Positions 9,039 to 19,040 are shown, counted from the stretch's first letter. The stretch: 56,861 nucleotides of DNA from SAR202 cluster bacterium (GCA_009392815.1 VFFS01000059.1:1-56861); one strand, 5' to 3'. The notes: generated from the sequence alone by a model not told the origin. Program-made: numbers and translations.

Positions 9039-10574
9039 TTGTCACCCAAAATCAAATTAGCCCTTGTGGGTCTCCACCATGAAACAAACACTTTTTCTTC
9101 TGTCCCAGCAGACTTAGATGCCTTTTCCATGTTCAGAGGTGAAGAAATTGAGAGAGAATATGGCAATTCATTGACTACCAACGCAGGTTATCTCGCAATC
9201 TCGTCATCCTATGAAAACGTAGATGTTGTACCTCTTGTATTTGCAATAACAGGGCCTATAGGCACCATAACAGAAGACGCATTCGACAAGATCGTCGGGG
9301 AAATCATGGAGTCGTTGGAAAACTATGGCCCCTGGGATGGGGTACTTCTCTCATTACACGGAGCAGCAGTATCAGAGAAATATCCAGACTGCGATGGAGA
9401 GATAGCATACCGTGTTCGGTCACTGATGGGACCAGACGTACCTATAGGACTTAGTGTGGATATGCACGCAAACATATCCCAAGAAATGGTTGATAACACT
9501 GATGTCATTACTGTTTATCGCACAAATCCCCATTTAGATGCCAAGGAAAGAGCACAGGAATGTGCCGACCTTATCGTCAGAACAATCCAGGGGGATATTG
9601 AACCTGTTATGTGGTTAGAGACGCCCCCAATGGTTATAAATATTGTGAAGCAATTTACGGGCGATGAACCTATGAGATCCATAATGTCTGATCTCCAAGA
9701 AATACTTGGAAAACCACACGTGATACACGGTAGTGTCGCTGAGGGCTATCCATACGCCGATGTATCTGAAATGGGTATGGGATTTCTAACCGTTGTGGAC
9801 TCGAGCAAAATCGGAAAAAGTGAAGCGAAGAAAACTTCAAGAGAAACTGCCCAGTGGATGGCTAAAAGAGCTTGGGCAAAACGACACGATTTCGATAATG
9901 ACATACCAGACCCAGATAAGGCGCTTCTACTAGCAAATAGCCAACACACTCCAGGAGACGGACCTGTAGTGATGATGGATGTGGGGGACAATATTGGGGC
10001 AGGTAGTAGCGCGGACTCAACTCACATTCTGGCGGAAGCGCAGAGATTAGGCATACAGGGCTACTTGCAAACCCTGTACGATCCTGAATCCGTGGAAGCC
10101 TGTATAAAAGCTGGTGTAGGATCTGACGTGGCACTCAGTGTTGGGGGCAAAACAGATCGTCTGCACGGGTCCCCTGTCTCGGTCAAAGGCAAGGTAAGAA
10201 CCCTGTTCAATGGAAAATTTGAAGACCCTACCCCCACGCATGGCGGATTTCGATTTTACGATGGTGGCATAACAGCTGTTGTAGACACGACTGATGGACA
10301 CACCATACTACTGACTTCGTTGAGATGTGGTAACACAAGTCTTGAGCAGATGTACTCGGCTGGAGTAGACCCAACCAAATATAGAGTGGTTGTCGCGAAG
10401 GGGGTCGTATCCCCAAGACCGGCATATCAACCTATCGCAAAAGAGATAATTCTGGTGAATACACCGGGGCTCACAACATCAGACCTCGGTTATTTTGAAT
10501 ACTCTCGGAGACGGGGAGATTTATTCCCTTTTAATAGAAGTACAGACTACCAACCCTGTGGGCAGAATCAATGA
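9039..10574 (+). CDS. M81 family metallopeptidase (MlrC-like)
   Basis: A 511-residue protein with the N-terminal HHETNTF motif (13-19), the central LHGAA and DMHAN segments with candidate metal ligands, and a C-terminal MlrC-type domain with VDTTDG. The family is named for microcystinase C, which cleaves linearised microcystin. Most members in marine bacteria have unknown amide substrates. The start is TTG with AGGA about 11 nt upstream, as no ATG in frame fits. Its stop overlaps the GMC gene start by 4 bp (ATGA), so the two are coupled and probably act on one substrate route. No signal peptide, so probably cytosolic. Confidence 0.85.
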   Translation: MSPKIKLALVGLHHETNTFSSVPADLDAFSMFRGEEIEREYGNSLTTNAGYLAISSSYENVDVVPLVFAITGPIGTITEDAFDKIVGEIMESLENYGPWDGVLLSLHGAAVSEKYPDCDGEIAYRVRSLMGPDVPIGLSVDMHANISQEMVDNTDVITVYRTNPHLDAKERAQECADLIVRTIQGDIEPVMWLETPPMVINIVKQFTGDEPMRSIMSDLQEILGKPHVIHGSVAEGYPYADVSEMGMGFLTVVDSSKIGKSEAKKTSRETAQWMAKRAWAKRHDFDNDIPDPDKALLLANSQHTPGDGPVVMMDVGDNIGAGSSADSTHILAEAQRLGIQGYLQTLYDPESVEACIKAGVGSDVALSVGGKTDRLHGSPVSVKGKVRTLFNGKFEDPTPTHGGFRFYDGGITAVVDTTDGHTILLTSLRCGNTSLEQMYSAGVDPTKYRVVVAKGVVSPRPAYQPIAKEIILVNTPGLTTSDLGYFEYSRRRGDLFPFNRSTDYQPCGQNQ

Positions 10575-12208
10575 AATACGACTATATAGTGATCGGCGCA
10601 GGGTCCGGGGGAGCAATTGTGGCCTCTCGACTTTCAGAAGATCCAAGTACATCAGTTCTTCTTTTAGAGGGTGGACCAGATTATCCAGATTTTGACAACT
10701 TGCCTGAGGATATCAAGTACGGTTATTCGACTGGTACAGACCTAGCCGTTGAAGATCGTCACGACTGGGGTTATACAGCCAGAGTCTCAGAAACATATAA
10801 CCCAGAATCTTTAACAGAAACACCACCGATTCTTGAATTGTATGGGCCAACAAACGGACAAAGAGACCGTATGTTAAGAATGCCTCGAGGAAAGGTAACG
10901 GGTGGAACAAGTTCAATTAACGGTCAGATTTTTTTGAGGGGCTTAACCCATGACTTCGAACTTTGGGAGAACATGGGCATAAAGGGTTGGGACTACGAAA
11001 GTGTGTTGCCTTACTTCCGAAAACTTGAAACCGATACAAACTTCGGTGGAGATTTTCACGGTAAGGAAGGGCCTATCGTTGCTCATAGATTTCCTGAAAG
11101 TGACTGGACAGATCCACAAAAGGGGTTTCAGGCAGCTTGCCGATCTCTCGGCTACCCATATGCGGCAGACCTTAACTTACCTGACGCAAACGGTGTAGGT
11201 CCTTTTCCATGTAACAACCCTCGTGGAATTAGAATGAGCACTGCCTTAGGATATCTGGCACCTGCAAGACACCGACTAAACCTAACAATAAAGGCAAACT
11301 GTAGAGTAGAACGCTTAATAATAGATCGCTCCCGTATTTCCTCCGTTCAGGTAGAAAGTAACGGTGAACTATTTACCGCCGATGCTGAAACTTTTGTCTT
11401 GTGCGGTGGTTCGTTGGCAAACCCCCGGATATTAATGCACTCCGGGATAGGACCTGCTGATCATCTTGAAGAACATGGAATAACAACCCTCATTAACCTG
11501 CCTGGAGTAGGGGAAAATCTCCGTGATCATCCCCAGAACTTTGTTAACGCAACAGTTCATGATGTTGGATCGCTCGACACAACCGCACCTAGATTGCAGG
11601 TAGGACTTCGATTTACCGCTACCGGCTCATCCCTGCCAGATGACATGCTAATGTGGATGTGCTCATACGCCACAGATGGTGACTATCGTGACTTCATTCC
11701 ATCCTTCCAGGCAAGAAAATCAGAGCCAAATATAACGGGAATCCAGATTACTATTTCCCTTTATCTAGCAAAAAGCAAAGGTAGCGTCAGGCTACGCTCT
11801 TCAAATCCAACTGACATGCCTGACATTACTCTCAATCTTCTTAAGACAGATACGGATGTGGAAAGAATGGCTGACGGAGTCAGAATTGCCTCCTCAATAA
11901 TGGACAACTCAGAACTTGCTGAAATTGTTCGTAATAGAACATCACCCACCGACGAAATACTATCGTCAGAAGAGTCACTTTATTCATGGCTAAGAGCAAA
12001 CACAACAACAGGCAATCACCTAACAAGCACATGCGCAATGGGTTCAGATTCAAACCCTATGACAGTCGTTGACAACAGGTGCCAAGTTCTAGGGGTAGAA
12101 AACCTATATATCGCTGACGCATCTGTTATGCCAGAATGTGTAAGGGCAAACACAAACACAACGACCATGATGGTCGGTGAAAGAGTAGCATCTTTTCTAA
12201 GAGAATAA
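10571..12208 (+). CDS. GMC family FAD-dependent oxidoreductase (choline dehydrogenase-like)
   Basis: A 545-residue flavoprotein. The N-terminal dinucleotide fold has GAGSGG (9-14) and the ELLEGG-type acidic end (LLLEGG, about 30-35). The GMC signature is RGKVTGGTSSINGQ. The C-terminal active-site pair appears as His483 in GNHLTST and Asn527 in the RANTNTT segment. The enzymes oxidise primary or secondary alcohols to aldehydes or ketones and pass electrons to oxygen or a quinone-type acceptor. The substrate is unknown. It is translationally coupled to the M81 gene and followed 19 bp on by a PPOX-type FMN protein. Confidence 0.92.
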   Translation: MKYDYIVIGAGSGGAIVASRLSEDPSTSVLLLEGGPDYPDFDNLPEDIKYGYSTGTDLAVEDRHDWGYTARVSETYNPESLTETPPILELYGPTNGQRDRMLRMPRGKVTGGTSSINGQIFLRGLTHDFELWENMGIKGWDYESVLPYFRKLETDTNFGGDFHGKEGPIVAHRFPESDWTDPQKGFQAACRSLGYPYAADLNLPDANGVGPFPCNNPRGIRMSTALGYLAPARHRLNLTIKANCRVERLIIDRSRISSVQVESNGELFTADAETFVLCGGSLANPRILMHSGIGPADHLEEHGITTLINLPGVGENLRDHPQNFVNATVHDVGSLDTTAPRLQVGLRFTATGSSLPDDMLMWMCSYATDGDYRDFIPSFQARKSEPNITGIQITISLYLAKSKGSVRLRSSNPTDMPDITLNLLKTDTDVERMADGVRIASSIMDNSELAEIVRNRTSPTDEILSSEESLYSWLRANTTTGNHLTSTCAMGSDSNPMTVVDNRCQVLGVENLYIADASVMPECVRANTNTTTMMVGERVASFLRE

Positions 12209-12227
12209 GAGGCAAAAGGAGTTTTAT

Positions 12228-12803
12228 ATGGCTCAACAAACCGACAAAGACATTAAGGAAAATTTCGACAACTCCTTCACCAGAAAGTTCGGCTTTCCAG
12301 TCAGACGTCCAGTCGACAAAATTGTTGACGAACTCAGGGACACTCATATTGAGTTTATTCAACAATCACCTTTTTGCGTCATGGCTACAGCTGACACGTC
12401 AGGTCGCTGCGACGCATCACCGAAGGGAGGGCTCCCCGGTTTTGTAAAAGTTCTCAACACCCGTCAGATCCTAATCCCAGATGTTGCGGGAAACCGACTT
12501 TTTCAGTCCTATCAAAATACTTCCGAAAACCCACATATTGGCCTCATATTTTTTATTCCAGGAGTAAATGAAACCGTACGTATTAATGGATCGGTGGAGA
12601 TTGTTTCTGATCAAGAATTAAAGGAATTAGAAATAGCACTCGAGGTACAAAACCCGGACGAAAAGGCCAAGGTTTTACAGGGTATGTTAATAACAATTGA
12701 TGAAGCTTACGGACACTGCCCCCGAGCATTTACATTTGCTGACCTCTGGGATAAAGACCAGATTGATGAAAACTCAGGCACACCAAAAAAGCTGAACGAC
12801 TAA
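12228..12803 (+). CDS. Pyridoxamine 5'-phosphate oxidase-like FMN protein (MSMEG_1061/DR2398 type)
   Basis: A 191-residue split-barrel flavin protein. The core strand set is visible (FCVMATAD, CDASPKGGLPG, ILIPDVAGNRLFQSYQN, IGLIFFIPG, VRINGSVEIV), including the KGG/R-x-x-Q phosphate and flavin contacts usual for PPOX-type general stress or F420/FMN reductases. It has an unusually long N-terminal arm of about 40 residues, typical of this subgroup. A clear AAAAGGAG ribosome-binding site precedes the ATG. Its role is probably FMN-dependent reduction; the substrate is unknown. It is the third gene of a plus-strand run. Confidence 0.8.
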   Translation: MAQQTDKDIKENFDNSFTRKFGFPVRRPVDKIVDELRDTHIEFIQQSPFCVMATADTSGRCDASPKGGLPGFVKVLNTRQILIPDVAGNRLFQSYQNTSENPHIGLIFFIPGVNETVRINGSVEIVSDQELKELEIALEVQNPDEKAKVLQGMLITIDEAYGHCPRAFTFADLWDKDQIDENSGTPKKLND

Positions 12804-12926
12804 GCCTAAAACTTCGAAACTTATATTCTACTAAGACCCACTGTACTGGCGAGAGTTAGTCCTGCTATCCTGTACAGCCACAGTTTACAATCCGAAATAG
12901 TCATAAGAAATGACGGAGACTAGATT

Positions 12927-14324
12927 ATGGTGCTAACAAAAGCAGACACCAAGATAGATATGATGGCACATCTGATGAGAAGAGCCGGTTTCGGTGCTTC
13001 TCGGGAAGAACTAGAAAGTCGGTCCCTATTGGGATACGAAGAAACTGTGGAGGAATTGCTCGCCCCTTCTTTACAAGACCCAGTCGACCGGTACCAGTTT
13101 CTCAGATATTACCCCATGTGGTGGAAACCTGGAACAATGGGGGGTTTAGGGCAGGCGGAATGGGTTTGGACCATGATTAGTACCAAGGCCCCTCTCCAGG
13201 AAAAAATGTGTCTTTTCTATCACAACATCTTTGCTACCGGAGTAGCCAAAGTTGACCATTACGACGAAATCCAAGACATGATAGATATGTTTCGCGACAA
13301 GGGTCTGGGTAAATATAAAGAGATCCTAATGGAGGTCGCAAAAAGTCCCGCTATGATCTACTGGCTAGATAATAATGAAAACCACGCTGATTCTGTCAAC
13401 GAAAACTGGGGACGGGAACTTCTTGAGTTATTCACAATGGGGGTAGGAAACTACACCGAGACGGATGTGCGCGAATGCTCAAGGGCATTCACAGGTTGGA
13501 CACTGGAACACAAATTACCTCGATTCCACATGGGCCGATGGGACTGGGAGTTTAAGTTCATCCCTGAAGATCACGACTATACCGACAAAGAATTTCTTGG
13601 TCATACCGGAAACTTCGATGGTGAGGAGATAATTGATATTATTCTCTCAAAGCCAGCCACGGCTCAGTTTATTGCACGTCATCTATACAGTTTTTTCGTC
13701 GCAGATGAACCTCAGGTGCCAGCATGGTCCGTTACCCCCCCAAACGATCCGAAGGCCGTTGACTTTCTTGCTGAAGCCTTGATGGCTTCTGATTACCATA
13801 TGGGGACCGTCCTTCAAAAACTTTTCACAAGTGATTTCTTTAAAGAACAGCGTTTTTCCAGAGTTAAGAATCCTACAGAGGTCGTGATTAGTACCCTGAG
13901 ACTAGTGGGAGGCACTGACAGGCCCTCTCCAGAAACATTGGACTGGACAGGTCAGATTGCTTACATGGGCCAAGATCTTCTAAATCCACCCAGTGTTGAG
14001 GGTTGGCACAATGGCATTGAATGGATAAATAGCGGAACGTTAATGAAGAGAACCAATTTCGTTTCCGAACTCATATCCGACACTGAAAGACCCGGTGTGA
14101 GAAACATTATCGATCGAATTAAACTTGCTGGGTCTATCCCCAAAGACGTTATAGACGCATGCCTGGACATCATGGGCCCCATGGATGTCTCCGATCAAAC
14201 ACGGAGAGAGCTAATTGACCACTCTGAGAAACAGGGGGATTTTGACTGGAACTGTGACGGTGAAGAAAGACTAATAGAAGTTCTCCAGTTGCTGGTTGCA
14301 ACTCGTGAATATCAATTTGCCTAG
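12927..14324 (+). CDS. DUF1800 domain protein
   Basis: A 465-residue protein of the DUF1800 family. Recognisable blocks are HLMRRAGFGAS near the N-terminus, the LFYHNIFATG and WLDNNENH segments, the GRELLELFTMGVGNYTE motif, the CSRAFTGW block and the FFVADEPQVP region. The biochemical function is unknown. DUF1800 genes are nearly always paired with DUF1501, as here. Members are often exported, but this one starts directly with soluble sequence and no signal peptide. GGAG lies 8 nt before the ATG. It is 123 bp behind the PPOX gene, so it may have its own promoter. Confidence 0.88.
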   Translation: MVLTKADTKIDMMAHLMRRAGFGASREELESRSLLGYEETVEELLAPSLQDPVDRYQFLRYYPMWWKPGTMGGLGQAEWVWTMISTKAPLQEKMCLFYHNIFATGVAKVDHYDEIQDMIDMFRDKGLGKYKEILMEVAKSPAMIYWLDNNENHADSVNENWGRELLELFTMGVGNYTETDVRECSRAFTGWTLEHKLPRFHMGRWDWEFKFIPEDHDYTDKEFLGHTGNFDGEEIIDIILSKPATAQFIARHLYSFFVADEPQVPAWSVTPPNDPKAVDFLAEALMASDYHMGTVLQKLFTSDFFKEQRFSRVKNPTEVVISTLRLVGGTDRPSPETLDWTGQIAYMGQDLLNPPSVEGWHNGIEWINSGTLMKRTNFVSELISDTERPGVRNIIDRIKLAGSIPKDVIDACLDIMGPMDVSDQTRRELIDHSEKQGDFDWNCDGEERLIEVLQLLVATREYQFA

Positions 14325-14389
14325 GTTTTATATGCTTACGACCATTTTAAATTAAGTTTTGTAAAGAAAGTCATTCAAGGAAAATATAT

Positions 14390-15517
14390 ATGACTGACTC
14401 GAAGAAAGACCCGGTTATTGTCGTTATGCAACTGAGTGGTGGCAACGATTATATGAATACGGTTGTTCCTCACTCTAACTCACAATACAGGGATTACCGT
14501 CCTAACGTAAACATACCTGAGGATGAAGTACTACATCTCAATAACGACATTGGTTTTCACCCATCGATGGCACCTCTTGCTGACATGTATCGTGAGGGAA
14601 ACGTGGCCATCATTCATGGTGTTGGATATGAGAATTCACCTCGATCTCATTTTCGATCTATGGATATATGGCACACATGTGAACCAGAAACTCTGGGTAC
14701 TGAGGGATGGCTTGGGAGAGCTGTGAGACAAATTGATCCCGGCAAGAAAAATGTAGTTACTGCCGTCAGTATGGGCCCATCACTTTTTCGGGCATTGGTT
14801 GCTCCTGGAGTACCAGTCGCAACAGTAGAGAATCTAGACAATTATGGTTTGTTGACAGATATATCCCCCGAGGAGAAACGAGATCGCGTTCTAGACAGAT
14901 ACAAGCGAATCTACTCCCCCATGATAGGCTCGGGGCCAGTTATGGATTTCTTGGGACAAACAGGCCTTGATGCACTTAAAGGAGCGGACATACTTAATAT
15001 TGCGCCTGAGCAATACTCCTCGACCGTTGAATACGGAGATAACTCAATATCTAAGAAGTTGAGAAGTATCGCTCAGATTCATCTTGCCGACCTTGGAACA
15101 CGTGTTTTTTACTGCGATCTAGGAAGTTTTGATACTCATGCTGATCAACTCGCAACTCATGACAAACTATGGACAGCCGCATCCGGTGCAATTCGTGATT
15201 TTTTTGACGATCTTGAGGAGCACAACGCAGCAGATAACGTAACTATGTTTTTATTCTCCGAATTCGGCCGTCGGGTCTATGACAATGGGGCAGGAACAGA
15301 TCACGGCGCCGGAGGTGTCTGTCTAGCTATCGGGAACCAGGTCAAAGGTGGCGAATATGGACAATACCCATCCATGAAAGAGTCGGATCTTGACCAAGGA
15401 GATCTAGTACCAGACTTAGACTTCCGGGGTGTTTACACCACGCTGGTTGAAGATTGGATGAAATTAGATCCTGTGCCTATCGTTGGTGGTCAATTTGAGA
15501 AACCTACCTTTATTTAA
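14390..15517 (+). CDS. DUF1501 domain protein
   Basis: A 375-residue protein of the DUF1501 family, related to the alkaline phosphatase/sulfatase fold. Visible motifs are VVMQLSGGNDYMNTVVP at the N-terminus, GFHPSMAPL, ENSPRSHFRSMDIW, DLGSFDTHADQ, FSEFGRR and GTDHGAGG, which carry the conserved Asp/His residues. Its partner DUF1800 lies 65 bp upstream. Family members usually bear a Tat signal; here the ATG leads straight into the catalytic-type domain and no longer reading frame exists upstream, so a cytosolic location is inferred. Function unknown. Confidence 0.9.
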   Translation: MTDSKKDPVIVVMQLSGGNDYMNTVVPHSNSQYRDYRPNVNIPEDEVLHLNNDIGFHPSMAPLADMYREGNVAIIHGVGYENSPRSHFRSMDIWHTCEPETLGTEGWLGRAVRQIDPGKKNVVTAVSMGPSLFRALVAPGVPVATVENLDNYGLLTDISPEEKRDRVLDRYKRIYSPMIGSGPVMDFLGQTGLDALKGADILNIAPEQYSSTVEYGDNSISKKLRSIAQIHLADLGTRVFYCDLGSFDTHADQLATHDKLWTAASGAIRDFFDDLEEHNAADNVTMFLFSEFGRRVYDNGAGTDHGAGGVCLAIGNQVKGGEYGQYPSMKESDLDQGDLVPDLDFRGVYTTLVEDWMKLDPVPIVGGQFEKPTFI

Positions 15518-15554
15518 TCCTCCGATTCATCATAAGTAGTAGAGAAAAGCCAAC

Positions 15555-16550
15555 ATGTTAACAACTTCAGTCAAAGGGAGAGCATTAGATTACTCTCGTG
15601 TAGTGGGAGGAAGGGCTTTCCGCGGTATCGTATACGTTGCTCTCGGGGATGGAGACGATGTTTACGTTGTAACTCGAGACACGTATGCCTCTGGAATAGC
15701 AAAAATCACTATTGGTTCTGAACTTGATGACGAAGAAGAAGTAATAACTTTTGGGAATATCTCAGAGGGTGTTTTTGAAAACTCCTGGCCAACTTGCGCT
15801 GCTTTTCATGGTGGAAAACTATACGTTACCGACGAATTGAAAGATTGTGTTCGTATTTTCGACTCAGAAGGCCACCTTCTTACAGAGTTTGGAAAGTCAG
15901 GAAAAAAGCACGGAGAATTTGATCGCCCATCTGGTATAGCTATCGATGCAGACAATAATATTTTCGTCTCCGACACCCTAAATCACCGAATCCAAAAATT
16001 CTCTTCTGACGGGATTTTTATGAACAGTTTTGGTTCATATGGTACTGACCAGAGTAAATTGAACTCACCATGGGGTCTCGCAATCGATAACGAAGAGAAT
16101 TTATTAGTTGCAGACCACCTTAACGACCGCATCCAGCAATTCTCTCCAGATGGAACACATATAAAAACCTTTGGAAACTCAGGAAGTAACGCTGAAATAC
16201 TTGATCACCCCTCAGACGTTAGTACCGATCCCGAGGGTGATATTTATGTTTCAGACTGGGCAAACAATAGGGTACAGATTTTTGATGGATATGGAGCACA
16301 TATAACTGCTGTCCATGGTGCCGCATTTGAGCTTTCAAAATGGCAGCAACAATATGTACGTGGTAACCCAGATGTGCACAAAGCTCGCCGGCGTGTTGCA
16401 ACACTGGAACCGGAAAAATGGTTCGCATTGCCCACCGGTGTCTCATACGACACCAACAAATCTAGGTTACTAGTGGTAGATTCCCAGAGATGGCGAATCC
16501 AGATCTTTGATAAATTGGCAAACTATTCAGATCCCCAGTTCAACATCTAG
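15555..16550 (+). CDS. NHL-repeat beta-propeller protein
   Basis: A 331-residue protein with at least three NHL blades seen as recurring units: hydrophobic-G-(I/V)AID, then (I/L)(F/L)V(S/A)D, then N.RIQ.FS.DG, between about residues 110 and 250, with degenerate blades on both sides. This predicts a six-bladed propeller for protein, peptide or sugar binding. It has no signal peptide or membrane anchor. It lies 37 bp behind the DUF1501 gene and probably works with the DUF1800/DUF1501 pair. The precise role is not known. It ends convergent to the next gene. Confidence 0.85.
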   Translation: MLTTSVKGRALDYSRVVGGRAFRGIVYVALGDGDDVYVVTRDTYASGIAKITIGSELDDEEEVITFGNISEGVFENSWPTCAAFHGGKLYVTDELKDCVRIFDSEGHLLTEFGKSGKKHGEFDRPSGIAIDADNNIFVSDTLNHRIQKFSSDGIFMNSFGSYGTDQSKLNSPWGLAIDNEENLLVADHLNDRIQQFSPDGTHIKTFGNSGSNAEILDHPSDVSTDPEGDIYVSDWANNRVQIFDGYGAHITAVHGAAFELSKWQQQYVRGNPDVHKARRRVATLEPEKWFALPTGVSYDTNKSRLLVVDSQRWRIQIFDKLANYSDPQFNI

Positions 16551-16559
16551 TCGAGCAAA

Positions 16560-16940
16560 CTAGCAGTCTGCTTTAACAGACACAATCTCTCCAGTGTCCT
16601 CATAATACCGCCAAAAAGCCCCGGAAGATTGATCCGTAACTGTCCACTCATGCCCTTGCCTATAGTGATGATCATTCGTCCAAGGCCTACGCATCCACAC
16701 TGCCTCAAATCTGTGTGAATTTGCTAAATACAATTCCCCATTAGCACATTCTTCTTTTAAGAATTTCCTAACCTGAAACAAAGCTTCAGAGCGGGGTTGT
16801 CGTGGAGTATTTCTTGCGGTGGCGGTGGCTTGTGTCTCGGCACTAGTGGCTAAACTTTTCTCGGTAAACGGGATTTTGCCGTAGGAGCCAACAAGTATTA
16901 TTCCAACGGCTATTGCACCTATAACGAACCATTTCAGCAA
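16560..16940 (-). CDS. Small membrane-anchored protein, unknown function
   Basis: 126 residues that I do not recognise. One N-terminal hydrophobic segment (about 3-20) could be an uncleaved anchor or signal peptide, followed by a Thr/Ala/Ser linker (28-50) and a compact C-terminal part rich in Trp, Tyr and His (about 55-126) with two Cys (70 and the last residue) that could form a disulphide outside the cell. The start appears to be TTG with no strong ribosome-binding site. It follows the ABC permease genes on the same strand after about 105 bp, so co-expression is possible but unproven. Confidence 0.6.
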   Translation of the reverse strand: MLKWFVIGAIAVGIILVGSYGKIPFTEKSLATSAETQATATARNTPRQPRSEALFQVRKFLKEECANGELYLANSHRFEAVWMRRPWTNDHHYRQGHEWTVTDQSSGAFWRYYEDTGEIVSVKADC

Positions 16941-17045
16941 GCTAGTTTACCCACTTCTAATAACCTGTTCTTTCATAGGAGCATAACCCCTCAAAATTAA
17001 AACCTAGAACTTAATGATCAACAACTACAACTCTAGTCGTAACAA

Positions 17046-18026
17046 TTATATCTGTCTCAACCTCGGGTCCCAACGATCGCGAAGCCAGTCTCCGACAAAG
17101 TTGAAAGACAGAACAGTCAGGAATATGGCCATTCCTGGGAAGAAAGCAACCCACCAGGCCGATCCGAGATACTCCCTTCCGTTGGAAATATCTGCACCCC
17201 AAGATGGCGTCGGTGGTGGAACTCCTGCACCCAGAAACGACAGAATACTTTCCGACAGAATTGTGTTGCCTACTTGTAAGGTAGTTGCAACGACTACAGT
17301 ATTTCCTACGGCCGGCAATAAGTGCCTTAGCATAAGCCTTGGTGTTGAGGCACCAGCGACGCGGGCCAATGCAATAAAGTCGAAATTCCTGACCTGCAGG
17401 GTTTGGCCACGTACTAAACGTGCTATTCCCGCCCATGCCCCTAATGCCAACACAAATGCAACTACGGTGAAACTCTGTCCCAAAACAAAGACAAGTGCTA
17501 TTGCCAGCAGTAGATATGGAATAGCATTAAAAACATCGACAATCCGCATAATTACTTCATCTATAATGCCACCATAATATCCGGCAACCAATCCCACCAA
17601 GGTACCAAAAAATGTTCCAACGGCTATAGCCACCGCTGCAAGGCTAAGAGACAATCTAGCCCCATATATGATCCTGCTCAAAAGATCGCGTCCAAGCTGA
17701 TCCGCTCCCAGAAGAAAATGGTAAACCTTTTCATCCCTTCCAAGGGGAACGCCATTTGTATTACAGGATTCAAATTTATTGGATAACTGGCCCTCCTCGC
17801 AGGGTTCGCCCCAGGCTGGGGTGGCCAAAACAGCCCTTAATTGATCCTTTTCCGGTTCGTAAGGAGCAATCAAGGGGGCAAAAAGAGCGCAAAGGATCAA
17901 AGTACCAAGAATAAGAAAAGGAATTAATGGCCAGCGTCTAAAGACATAGGTTGTCCTACTAAAGAAGGAGTCTCTATTCGCATTGTGTAATTCTTCCAGA
18001 GTTTGCTGGCCAGCAGGAGTTGTCAA
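17046..18026 (-). CDS. ABC transporter permease, peptide/nickel type (DppC-like)
   Basis: A 326-residue inner-membrane permease. After a cytoplasmic N-terminus of about 35 residues comes a first helix (LIPFLILGTLILCALF), a large periplasmic loop containing the GADQLGRDLLSR signature of DppC/OppC proteins, then five helices. The EAA-like coupling loop is in ARVAGAST...LLPA. It imports oligopeptides or similar solutes together with a DppB partner and a family-5 binding protein, both encoded just upstream. The TTG start has AAGGA about 6 nt before it. No ATPase gene follows. Confidence 0.9.
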   Translation of the reverse strand: MTTPAGQQTLEELHNANRDSFFSRTTYVFRRWPLIPFLILGTLILCALFAPLIAPYEPEKDQLRAVLATPAWGEPCEEGQLSNKFESCNTNGVPLGRDEKVYHFLLGADQLGRDLLSRIIYGARLSLSLAAVAIAVGTFFGTLVGLVAGYYGGIIDEVIMRIVDVFNAIPYLLLAIALVFVLGQSFTVVAFVLALGAWAGIARLVRGQTLQVRNFDFIALARVAGASTPRLMLRHLLPAVGNTVVVATTLQVGNTILSESILSFLGAGVPPPTPSWGADISNGREYLGSAWWVAFFPGMAIFLTVLSFNFVGDWLRDRWDPRLRQI

Positions 18027-18035
18027 AGTAAATCC

Positions 18036-18983
18036 TTAGTTATAACGAATTCTTGGGTCAATAAAGGCATACAGAATATCTATTACAAAAACGGCAAAGA
18101 CATAAACAACGGTGAATACAAGTACAGCTCCCGTCATAAGTGGAAAATCGTTATTTAAAATGGACAAATACGTCATCATGCCAAGCCCTGGCCATGCAAA
18201 AACCGTCTCGGTTACAACCGTTCCTCCTATAAATCCGACGAGAATCAGGGCAGAGAAGGTTAACGGAGGAATAAGGGCATTTTTAAATGCATGTTTCCAA
18301 ATGACCGATCTATTCTTAACCCCTTTCGCTCGAGCTAATTTAATAAATTCGGAGTCTAGAACATCCAACATAGAGGATCTTACAAGCCTCATTAAGCCAG
18401 CAGAAGCCAACCATCCCAGGGTAATTGCGGGCATTACAAAGTGTTTGAATTTCTCGAAAGCGCTTGCGGCATCATGTCCCCGTGTTCCGGAGGGCAACCA
18501 GTCTAGATTCACAGAAAACACTAATATCAACATAATGCCAAGCCAAAACGGTGGTAATGCCTGTCCAAAGACAGCGAAAGTTCTCCCAAAGGCATCAAGG
18601 AGAGTTCCTCGTTTAACCGCTGACATAATACCTATCGGAATCCCAGTTATAAGTACAAACAAGGTCGCTGACAGCCCAAGTTGCAGGCTAGCAGGAGCAA
18701 ACTGTACAACCATTTCCATCACAGGCTGTCCCGTTTTGAGGGAAGTTCCAAAATCTCCCTGGAAAATTCCTTTCCCGATCCATATCAAATACTGAACCAC
18801 GACCGGCTTGTCGAGATGAAACTGTTTTCCCCATGCCTCCCATTGCTCGGGAGAAACATATCCAACGTTTAGCATCACGTTTCTGGGATCTCCCTGAAGA
18901 CGAGAGAGCGCAAACACAATGAGGGTCGCAGCGAAAATCGCCAATATCAAAAAGATAAAACGGCGAATTATAAATGTTGTCAT
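18036..18983 (-). CDS. ABC transporter permease, peptide/nickel type (DppB-like)
   Basis: A 315-residue inner-membrane permease with the DppB N-terminus (helix at about 8-30, then the LQGDPR and PEQWEAW periplasmic motifs), the GDFGTS signature and an EAA-like loop (LARAKGVKNRSVIWKHAFKNA) that docks on the ATPase. It lies 9 bp upstream of its DppC partner, so the two are co-translated. It is separated from the binding-protein gene by a 120-bp spacer containing a strong stem-loop. Confidence 0.92.
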   Translation of the reverse strand: MTTFIIRRFIFLILAIFAATLIVFALSRLQGDPRNVMLNVGYVSPEQWEAWGKQFHLDKPVVVQYLIWIGKGIFQGDFGTSLKTGQPVMEMVVQFAPASLQLGLSATLFVLITGIPIGIMSAVKRGTLLDAFGRTFAVFGQALPPFWLGIMLILVFSVNLDWLPSGTRGHDAASAFEKFKHFVMPAITLGWLASAGLMRLVRSSMLDVLDSEFIKLARAKGVKNRSVIWKHAFKNALIPPLTFSALILVGFIGGTVVTETVFAWPGLGMMTYLSILNNDFPLMTGAVLVFTVVYVFAVFVIDILYAFIDPRIRYN

Positions 18984-19040
18984 TAATTATTCCCAGACAG
19001 AACACTCTAAAAGTTCTATCACTCTATTTATCTACACAAC

